Positions 36,014 through 41,932 of a stretch of DNA of 41,932 bases are shown here, piece after piece (within the stretch, counting starts at the first letter, position 1; each line of letters begins with the position of its first letter). The DNA is from Desulfobacteraceae bacterium (GTDB taxonomy: Bacteria; Desulfobacterota; Desulfobacteria; Desulfobacterales; UBA5616). The notes beneath the pieces are model-generated. The model was not told the DNA's origin. It did not search any database and saw only the letters and a list, made by a program, of their open reading frames with translations. Location: positions 1 to 41,932 of the forward strand of contig VMSV01000267.1 in assembly GCA_013791935.1 (NCBI GenBank), read 5' to 3'. The position numbers and the translations under genes were made by a program.

Positions 36014-38578
36014 TCACTCTTTCCCGGATATTCTTTTGTGATTTTTAATCATTTTAAGCACCTCAAACCAGGCGATGCTGATGATACCTGCGGAAAAACA
36101 AATGGCCAGATCCACGGGGTGCAGAATATTAAAGCGAAACATGCTTCGAAGGGGCGGGACATAGAGCACGGCCATGAGAAATACCCCGGCCCCCCCGAGG
36201 ACATACCACAATGCAGGATTGGGCGATTTTATATTGCCGAGAATGGTTCTGGACCAGGAACGGTTGGTGAGGATCAGACAGAGGTTGGCGATGATCAGGG
36301 TGGTAAAGGTCAAGGCCCGGGCTTCGAGCTCTCCCCGTTCAAGAACCATGGTGACCGCAAAGACCCCCAGGACGATGATCAACACGCTGATCCCCTGCAA
36401 AATGCTCATGATAAGAGTTGTCCCACCGAATAGCGACTCTTTTGGATTACGCGGGGGTCGATTCATCACATCGGCTTCTTCCTTTTCCGCTTCAAAAACC
36501 ACGGAACAGGCCGGATCAATGATCAACTCCAGAAAAACCACGTGAACCGGAAGGAGTACCAGGGGCCACTTCATCAGGGCCGGAATTAGCGACAGGCCGG
36601 CGATGGGGATATGAATGGCAAAAATATAGGCGATGGCCTTCTTGATATTGTCATAGATTCGCCGGCCCATTTTTACGGCCTGGACAATGGAGGAAAAATC
36701 ATCATCCAGAAGAACCAGGGCCGAAGCCTCCCGGGCCACATCCGTTCCACGGCCCCCCATGGCGATACCGATATGGGCCGATTTTAAGGCAGGCGCGTCG
36801 TTGACTCCGTCCCCGGTCATGGCCACAATCTCGCCATTGGCTTTGAAGGCATTGACCAGACGAAGCTTTTGCTCCGGGACCACCCGGGCAAAAATATTTA
36901 CGGTATTGATGCGCTGCCGCAGGTCTTCATCGCTCATTTTATCCAGATCAGGACCCGTGATCATTTGATCCGGAGATTCCAGGCCTATGTCCAGGGCAAT
37001 ATGCCGGGCGGTTCCGGGATAATCCCCCGTGATCATGACGACCCTGATGCCCATGCCATAACATTCCCGGACGGCATTGGGAACCGCCTCTCTCACCGGA
37101 TCAGCCAGCCCCACCAGCCCCATGAATTCAAATTCAAAATCATGCTGGGAATCCGGAAGCCCGGTCTCATCGAACCTTGCTTTTGCAACCCCCAGAACCC
37201 GCAGTCCCTCATCCGCCATGGCGCTCACATGGGTCGATATTTCCAACGCACGGGTTTCATCAAAATGGCACAGATCAATAATGGCCTCGGGAGCGCCTTT
37301 GGCGGAAATCACATAATTTGGTCCATCCGGGGATTTCCACACCCTGGACAGGCTGAGCAAGGCCTTGGAAAGGGGGTATTCATGAATCAACGACCAGTTT
37401 TCATGAATATGTTCGGTCCGGGCCAGGTATTTTTCACCCACCTGCCGGATGGCTTTTTCCATGGGATCAAAGGGATCGGTCTGGCCAGCCAGAATACAGT
37501 ATTCCATGAGCCCGTGAAAGTGTTCGGACATGGACGAAGCAGAAGGATCGGCATTCCAATACTGGTTTTCGGAATAGAGCTGTTTCACCTCCATGCGGTT
37601 CATGGTCAAGGTCCCGGTTTTATCCACGCACAGAACCGTTGTGGAACCCAGGGTCTCCACAGCCGGAACACGGCGGGTCAGCACGCGATGCTGGGAGATT
37701 CGCCAGGCCCCCAGGGCGAGAAAGATGGTGAGAACCACGGGAAACTCCTCGGGAAGCGTGGCCATGGCCAGGGTTAAACCGGCCAGAAGGCTCTCTATCC
37801 AGCTTCCGCAGGTGAATTTCAAAATAATCACCAGCATAACACAAAGCCCCATACCAATTATGGCCAGCTTCCTTACGATTCTCCCGGTTTCCTTCTGGAG
37901 CATGGTTTTTTCCGGCTCCACGGACTGCAGGACCTTTCCGATCTTCCCCATCTCGGTTCCCGAGCCCGTGGCCGTCACCCGGGCGATCCCCTTGCCCTGG
38001 ACCACCAGGGAACCGGAATACACAAAGGGCAGATCATCCCCACCGGGCCGTCCCATCTCCTCTTCGCAATCCGAGGCTGCTTTTCTCACGGGAACGGATT
38101 CTCCGGTGAGCAGGGATTCGTTGACCAGGAGATTGAGGCAGGTGAGCATGATGGAGTCGGCAGGTACACGGTCCCCTTCATTGAGGATCAGGATATCCCC
38201 GCAAACCACTTCACGGCCGGCGATGCGCCTTTCCTTTCCATCACGAATCACCCGTGCCCTGGGGCTGGAAAGATCCCTCAGGGCTTCCAGGGCCCGCTCG
38301 GTCTTCCGTTCCTGGTAAAACGTGATGCCGATGACCACAAAAACAAAACCCAGGAGCATGATGGCTTCTCTGATGTCCCCCAAAAACAGGTAAAGGGTTC
38401 CGCAGGCCACCAGGAGCAAAAACATGGGCTCTTTGATGATATCCAGAAAGATGGTGAAAAAATGACGTTTTTTTGTGGAAGGCAGTTCATTAAACCCTTC
38501 AGCATCAAGTTTTCGTGCAGCTTCCTCTTCGGTCAGGCCGTTTAATGTGTTGGCTTCCAAGTCTTTTCGTAAGTTCAT
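36014..38578 (-). CDS. P-type cation-transporting ATPase, P2-like
   Basis: The 854-aa protein has an N-terminal cation ATPase domain, LLTGESVPVRK in the actuator domain, phosphorylation site Asp319 in DKTGTLT, MTGDGVNDAPALK in the hinge, and hydrophobic C-terminal segments. The M4 motif reads PEEFP rather than the PEGLP of calcium pumps, and the M6 region reads ELIIDPACS; the transported ion is therefore not certain (calcium, magnesium or another cation). GAAGGA precedes the ATG at 38578. A possible micropeptide lies 63 bases upstream in the same direction. Confidence 0.93.
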   Translation of the reverse strand: MNLRKDLEANTLNGLTEEEAARKLDAEGFNELPSTKKRHFFTIFLDIIKEPMFLLLVACGTLYLFLGDIREAIMLLGFVFVVIGITFYQERKTERALEALRDLSSPRARVIRDGKERRIAGREVVCGDILILNEGDRVPADSIMLTCLNLLVNESLLTGESVPVRKAASDCEEEMGRPGGDDLPFVYSGSLVVQGKGIARVTATGSGTEMGKIGKVLQSVEPEKTMLQKETGRIVRKLAIIGMGLCVMLVIILKFTCGSWIESLLAGLTLAMATLPEEFPVVLTIFLALGAWRISQHRVLTRRVPAVETLGSTTVLCVDKTGTLTMNRMEVKQLYSENQYWNADPSASSMSEHFHGLMEYCILAGQTDPFDPMEKAIRQVGEKYLARTEHIHENWSLIHEYPLSKALLSLSRVWKSPDGPNYVISAKGAPEAIIDLCHFDETRALEISTHVSAMADEGLRVLGVAKARFDETGLPDSQHDFEFEFMGLVGLADPVREAVPNAVRECYGMGIRVVMITGDYPGTARHIALDIGLESPDQMITGPDLDKMSDEDLRQRINTVNIFARVVPEQKLRLVNAFKANGEIVAMTGDGVNDAPALKSAHIGIAMGGRGTDVAREASALVLLDDDFSSIVQAVKMGRRIYDNIKKAIAYIFAIHIPIAGLSLIPALMKWPLVLLPVHVVFLELIIDPACSVVFEAEKEEADVMNRPPRNPKESLFGGTTLIMSILQGISVLIIVLGVFAVTMVLERGELEARALTFTTLIIANLCLILTNRSWSRTILGNIKSPNPALWYVLGGAGVFLMAVLYVPPLRSMFRFNILHPVDLAICFSAGIISIAWFEVLKMIKNHKRISGKE

Positions 38579-38641
38579 ATTATCCTTCGAATGAATACGT
38601 TTTGAGCTGACGGTTTTTAATCCGGAATTTTAACGTGATCA

Positions 38642-38731
38642 TCATCCGCAAAAAACCATGTTTAAAATAACCCCCAAGGTCAAGACCAACACCGTCCAAC
38701 AAACCACGCGCCTGACCCATATTGCTTTCAA
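38642..38731 (-). CDS. Possible 29-aa single-span membrane micropeptide
   Basis: A TTG at 38731 is preceded by GAGGAGG five bases upstream, the strongest ribosome site in this part. The frame gives 29 residues: a short basic head (KAIWVRR), a hydrophobic run of about 18 residues, and a Cys-Gly end, then TGA. It lies 63 bases before the P-type ATPase start. Small membrane peptides that sit with P-type ATPases are known (KdpF in bacteria, sarcolipin in animals); similarity here is in size and place only. A leader-peptide role is the other option. Unproven. Confidence 0.4.
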   Translation of the reverse strand: MKAIWVRRVVCWTVLVLTLGVILNMVFCG

Positions 38732-39009
38732 AAGCGCCTCCTCATCTTTATGATCTACTTATAGGAAAACCTGTTGAAATCCAAGACTGAATCTTCTGGT
38801 TCACCTTGAATAGGGTAAAGGATATCCCTTGGCAGGCATCGGCCGCTAACAAAGCCAGGATGTTTTTTTGTCCTAAAATATACAATCTGAGGATGAAGGG
38901 GCAGAAATTAATTTTGAACTATTCAATCTCTGCTTAAGTTGACTTTAAAAAGAACCGATACTAAAGTGTCTACGGATCTTGAGGCCTTGAACCAAAAATG
39001 GAGAATTGT
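38732..39009. other. Divergent intergenic region
   Basis: Lies between the minus-strand micropeptide/P-type ATPase unit and the plus-strand small membrane protein. Apart from the micropeptide ribosome site and a promoter candidate at 38939-38967 I see no gene or repeat. Confidence 0.6.
38939..38967 (+). promoter_or_regulatory. Candidate sigma-70 promoter for the small membrane protein cluster
   Basis: TTGACT (38939-38944) and TAAAGT (38962-38967) are 17 bases apart, placing transcription start near 38974, about 36 bases before the ATG at 39010. Confidence 0.5.
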
Positions 39010-39213
39010 ATGGGCATTTCAATTTATGAGCTTGCTGTCTTGTTGGTGTTGTTCGGGTTTATTATCGGTATTTGCGCGCTTGTTTCTGTTCTTCGAAGCG
39101 AATTCACCGGATACAATAAACTGATCTGGCTTCTGGTTGTCCTGTTGGTTCCTGTCATAGGATCCCTTCTTTATTTTTTCATGGGAAGAAAACAAAGAAT
39201 TCAAAAAGGATAA
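39010..39213 (+). CDS. PLDc_N-type small membrane protein
   Basis: The 67-aa product from ATG 39010 (GGAG six bases ahead; an upstream in-frame ATG at 38998 overlaps that site) has two hydrophobic segments joined by LRSEFTGYNKLIW and ends in LVPVIGSLLYFFMGRKQR, the pattern of phospholipase D/cardiolipin synthase N-terminal (PLDc_N) domains found as free small proteins. Four bases separate it from the SHOCT gene. Role unknown. Confidence 0.8.
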   Translation: MGISIYELAVLLVLFGFIIGICALVSVLRSEFTGYNKLIWLLVVLLVPVIGSLLYFFMGRKQRIQKG

Positions 39214-39217
39214 TTCC

Positions 39218-39595
39218 ATGTCCCAAAAAGTTTTCATAAAGCCGCCCCAACCCACGGGAACCATGTTGGTGGCCCAGATGGTTATTTCCGGTCTGTTTCT
39301 GCCTTTTGGAATCATGATTACCGCCCTTGCCGATGGAGAGGCCAGGCTTTTTGCAGGGTTTTTCGCTCTGATCTGGGTGGTTGGTTGTTCCTCGATATTT
39401 ATCTACTCCCTGAAATTGTACCTGCTGTTAAAAAAAGGAAAGATCGAAGTTGCAGAGATTGACCAGGAGGATGTCCCGGAAACCAGCGGCTTTGCCTCAC
39501 GGCTGCGTGACCTCGAAGCCCTAAAAGCAGACAAACTGATCAACGAGGGTGAATACCTGAAGAAAAGGGCAGAGCTCCTCCGGGAAAAGTGGTAA
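39218..39595 (+). CDS. Membrane protein with C-terminal SHOCT domain
   Basis: This 125-aa protein has two hydrophobic segments (about 15-35 and 45-70) and a C-terminal SHOCT-like helix pair (LRDLEALKADKLINEGEYLK, then KRAELL). SHOCT domains are short oligomerisation or targeting modules. It is tightly linked to the PLDc_N gene and 28 bases ahead of the serpin gene. Role unknown. Confidence 0.82.
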   Translation: MSQKVFIKPPQPTGTMLVAQMVISGLFLPFGIMITALADGEARLFAGFFALIWVVGCSSIFIYSLKLYLLLKKGKIEVAEIDQEDVPETSGFASRLRDLEALKADKLINEGEYLKKRAELLREKW

Positions 39596-39623
39596 TCCCC
39601 CTTGAAATAATGGAGAAACAGAT

Positions 39624-40838
39624 ATGAAACGATCTTTGACCGTCATGGTTTGGGCAGTCCTCCTGGCCCTGGTTTTTTCCTGGGACACAGCTTTAGCCGA
39701 TTCACCGGAGCCCAATTCGGCCTCGGCAGCCAACAATGCCTTTGCCTTTGATCTTTTTAATAAAGTATCTGCAGGCGACAACGGCAAAAACGTTTTCCTG
39801 TCCCCGTACAGCCTGTCCGCAGCCCTCAGCATGACCTACGCCGGAGCCAGGGAGAAAACCGCCCATGAGATGGCCACGGTTCTCCATTACGGGGCGGTTG
39901 GGGAAAAGGTTCACCAGGATTTCAGCATCATGACCCAAGGGGTATTAAAGTCCGAAAAACAAGGCATCCGGATTCATATTGCTAACGCGCTCTGGGGGCA
40001 GGACAGCCAAGGGTTCCAAAAGGATTTCCTCGACCTGGTGGGTAAATATTACCAAGGGGGCTTCAACCAGGTGGACTTTGCCGGAAAAACCGAAGAAGCC
40101 CGGCAAACCATCAATGGCTGGGTCCTGAAAAACACGGCGGATAAAATTAGGGAACTCCTTATACCGGGGAACATCGGGCCCGACACCCAGCTGGTGCTCA
40201 CCAACGCCATCTATTTCAAAGGAGACTGGGCTTCCAAGTTTGAAAAAGACCTGACGAAAAAAATGCCCTTTCACACGGGCTCAGGAAAATCCGTGGATGT
40301 GGAGATGATGTTCCATGACGGGTCATTTTTGCATGGAGAAACTTCCGATGGGGTCCAGGTTCTGGAGCTGTTCTATCAGGGAGAAGACCTTTCCATGGTG
40401 ATCCTCCTGCCCCAAAACGGGATTCAAGATCTGGGAAAAACCATCCAACTCGACTCTTTTGAGGTCTTGCTTTCAGGGCTTGAGAAAAAAGAGGTGAAGG
40501 TCTTTCTTCCAAAATTCAAATTTCAGTCCAGGTACAGCCTGAAAAATACGTTGCAATCCCTGGGTATGAACGAAGCTTTTCAAAGCAATGCCGTTTTTTC
40601 CGGAATGACCGGAGGGAAAGGTGGCTTGGCCATCAGCGAAGTCATTCACCAGGCCAACATTGAAGTCAATGAACAAGGCACGGAAGCAGCGGCAGCCACC
40701 GCCGTCATCATGGGAAAGAGCCTGTCCATACCCGAAATTTTCAAAGCCGATCATCCCTTTATCTTTGTGATCCGTCACCGGCCCACCAACGCCATCTTGT
40801 TCATGGGAAGTGTGGTTGAGCTTGATGAAGCGAAATAA
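39624..40838 (+). CDS. Exported serpin (serine protease inhibitor)
   Basis: The 404-aa protein has a signal peptide (cleavage likely after residues ALA near 26) and a full serpin fold: NVFLSPYSLSAALSMTYAGA, LTNAIYFKGDWASKF, and the reactive-loop hinge EQGTEAAAATAV from about 349, followed by HPFIFVIRH. The small alanine-rich hinge is the inhibitory type, so it should trap a protease irreversibly in the periplasm or outside. The cleavage site is around GKSLS; the exact P1 residue is unclear because the loop is one residue longer than in alpha-1-antitrypsin. No protease gene is nearby to name as target. Confidence 0.95.
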   Translation: MKRSLTVMVWAVLLALVFSWDTALADSPEPNSASAANNAFAFDLFNKVSAGDNGKNVFLSPYSLSAALSMTYAGAREKTAHEMATVLHYGAVGEKVHQDFSIMTQGVLKSEKQGIRIHIANALWGQDSQGFQKDFLDLVGKYYQGGFNQVDFAGKTEEARQTINGWVLKNTADKIRELLIPGNIGPDTQLVLTNAIYFKGDWASKFEKDLTKKMPFHTGSGKSVDVEMMFHDGSFLHGETSDGVQVLELFYQGEDLSMVILLPQNGIQDLGKTIQLDSFEVLLSGLEKKEVKVFLPKFKFQSRYSLKNTLQSLGMNEAFQSNAVFSGMTGGKGGLAISEVIHQANIEVNEQGTEAAAATAVIMGKSLSIPEIFKADHPFIFVIRHRPTNAILFMGSVVELDEAK

Positions 40839-40890
40839 AATAAATACGACGAGAAGAAAACAATCAAACCCGAAAAAGGAGTAAATCAAC

Positions 40891-41208
40891 ATGAAGAAAA
40901 AATTGTTTGCCACGGTTCTGCTTGGTGCTTTGCTGGTGATGCCCGGCATGATGGTCTCAACAACCTTTGCAGAAGATGATTCCGCTTTGGATCAGCTGAA
41001 AGATGCTGCCGAAAATTCCGGGAATGCCGCCGACAACCCCTCCCTTGAGGGAGCAAGGGATGAAGCCGGGATCACCTTCGATACCCCGGATGGAACCCCA
41101 CCCCCTGTGGATTTAAGCGGAGCAGGCGACCACCCGACACCTCAGTTGCTGAGGAACGAAGACGGCAGCAACCCCTATGAGCCGGAAGAAGACTCAGAAG
41201 AAGAATAA
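40891..41208 (+). CDS. Small acidic exported protein
   Basis: This 105-aa protein has a signal peptide (MKKKLFATVLLGALLVMPG..., cleavage after TFA near 31) and a strongly acidic, proline-rich mature part ending in EEDSEEE. No cysteines and no recognised domain. AAAGGAG precedes the ATG. It lies 52 bases after the serpin gene and just ahead of another small exported protein. Function unknown. Confidence 0.75.
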   Translation: MKKKLFATVLLGALLVMPGMMVSTTFAEDDSALDQLKDAAENSGNAADNPSLEGARDEAGITFDTPDGTPPPVDLSGAGDHPTPQLLRNEDGSNPYEPEEDSEEE

Positions 41209-41238
41209 CAGAATTATATATTGCCTGCAGGAGGAAGA

Positions 41239-41529
41239 ATGAAGAAATTTATACTGGTCACATTCTCTTTTGTGTTTTTAGCCCTCACCTTGCCGGCATG
41301 GGGAGAAGACGCCCAGGTCACCAAGGTGGACCCGGAGAAATTTTAGAAGCTGACCCCGGAGCAGCAGCAAAAATTCACCGAAGGGATGAAAAGCGCCCAG
41401 CGGGCCGCCGAATCCTCCACGGAAACATACAACGAGGTGGAGAAAGAAGCCACCGAAGCCAAGAATGTGGCGGAAGCGGTTCGAGATACGGCCATAGAGA
41501 TCCACAAGGCAGCCGGTGTGATAGAATAA
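41239..41529 (+). pseudogene. Small exported alanine/glutamate-rich protein interrupted by in-frame TAG
   Basis: AGGAGGAAG precedes ATG 41239. The frame gives a signal peptide (MKKFILVTFSFVFLAL, then PAWGEDAQ) and PEKF, meets TAG at codon 36 (41344-41346), then continues KLTPEQQQKF and a charged, helix-forming segment to TAA at 41527. Both halves read as one protein with a single substituted codon, not a frameshift. It is either a nonsense mutation (most likely) or TAG read through, for example as pyrrolysine; TAG also ends three ordinary genes here. Function unknown. Confidence 0.65.
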
Positions 41530-41548
41530 TATCTCACTCATGACAAGT

Positions 41549-41626
41549 AATCAGGAGTCGGAAGTCAGCATCAAGCAAAAGAGCTTTAGCCCTTTATCCT
41601 GATTCCTGCCTCCTTGACTCCTGATT
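41549..41626. repeat. Inverted repeat with 11-bp perfect ends
   Basis: AATCAGGAGTC (41549-41559) and GACTCCTGATT (41616-41626) are exactly complementary, 56 bases apart; internal GGAAGTCAG/CTGATTCC segments pair weakly. Confidence 0.6.
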
Positions 41627-41685
41627 TCTGAATTCTATCCTCATTTCCCACGATGGTCCTGATCTTCAAAAAGTCGTTAAAGTTG

Positions 41686-41723
41686 TAACCTGAATCTTGC
41701 GTGAAAATGCAAGATTCAGGTTA
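41686..41723. repeat. Perfect 15-bp hairpin
   Basis: TAACCTGAATCTTGC (41686-41700) and GCAAGATTCAGGTTA (41709-41723) flank an 8-base loop. No U tract follows, so a simple terminator is doubtful; it could be a protein-binding palindrome, a mobile-element end or an RNA hairpin. Confidence 0.75.
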
Positions 41724-41881
41724 TAGCCGCCAGAAGGTGCTTTCACATCCGCGTTTGAATGTTCTTCAAAATGTGCTAAAAAGACATTGCGTTAAGAGAT
41801 TGCAACCCTGGGACATGTGACCTTTCCACTCTTTGTACGGAATGCATATCCCCCGACTTTTGTTTTGGAAAAGGGTGAAAA

Positions 41882-41932
41882 ATGAAGGATTTGATTTCCG
41901 ATATCCTTGAGCATCTGAATAGAAATGAAGCA
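41882..41932 (+). CDS. Start of a gene cut by the right edge
   Basis: ATG 41882 with GGAAAAGGG upstream opens 17 codons (MKDLISDILEHLNRNEA) to the edge. An amphipathic helix followed by NRNEA is reminiscent of XdhC-family N-termini, but this is too short to decide. Confidence 0.45.
   Translation, partial: MKDLISDILEHLNRNEA

Larger units (their letters stand above)
41530..41881. other. Gene-free stretch with two inverted repeats
   Basis: No credible open frame. It holds the two inverted repeats at 41549-41626 and 41686-41723 and an unannotated leader to the edge gene. Confidence 0.6.

Noticed and set aside
36869-37777. A 302-codon plus-strand frame
   Set aside because: Antisense of the P-type ATPase gene, with no domain resemblance.

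Overview
The window looks like a chromosomal segment of a Desulfobacterota bacterium of the sulfate-reducing Desulfobacterales type. The basis is a soluble heterodisulfide-reductase-like operon with MvhD and an HdrA-GltD fusion, moderate GC, NarL-type two-component genes, and intergenic GC-rich palindromic repeats. The genus is not determined. I saw no rRNA, complete tRNA, transposase, prophage or CRISPR array.

Region 1 (1-7657, all minus strand) is one electron-transfer operon: hdrC, hdrB, a 1128-aa hdrA with a GltD-like NAD(P)H oxidoreductase module inserted in it, mvhD, an FrhB/FdhB-like iron-sulfur flavoprotein, and a second hdrA that runs off the left edge. The gene order suggests a cytoplasmic flavin-based bifurcating or confurcating complex joining NAD(P)H, ferredoxin and a disulfide-type acceptor. 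A tandem 46-bp repeat array sits inside the operon between hdrA and mvhD.

Region 2 (7954-20644) is mixed. It holds a small dual-specificity phosphatase; asd overlapping a regulator that joins a degenerate KaiC-like domain, an XRE helix-turn-helix and a cupin; a lone alpha subunit of NDP-forming acyl-CoA synthetase; and an AAA/DUF4143 ATPase preceded by a perfect 24-bp inverted repeat. It continues with a cysteine-cluster protein, an RluA-type pseudouridine synthase, a membrane di-iron hydroxylase, Hsp33, D-Ala-D-Ala ligase, a patatin-like lipase and a PAS histidine kinase.

Region 3 (20652-35999) is an osmotic and trehalose/alpha-glucan island. A NarL response regulator converges on the kinase. 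Then come a stand-alone receiver, an MscS channel and a four-gene sugar ABC importer, packed with 7 bp gaps or 4-nt overlaps, followed by otsA and a TreS-maltokinase fusion. A divergent pair follows: a GlgM-type GT4 glucosyltransferase (minus) and a divergent GlgA (plus), then otsB. Together these could import trehalose, make it from UDP-glucose, turn it into maltose and maltose-1-phosphate, and route glucose units to glycogen-like polymer. GlgE, the enzyme that would polymerise maltose-1-phosphate, is not in the window.

Region 4 (36014-41932) has a P-type cation ATPase with a possible 29-codon membrane micropeptide just upstream, two small membrane proteins (PLDc_N-like and SHOCT), a secreted serpin, and two small exported proteins, the second interrupted by an in-frame TAG. 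A new gene starts at the right edge.

The intergenic regions carry a family of GC-rich palindromic elements with a shared TGTAGG/CCTACA core and arms that differ between loci but stay self-complementary.
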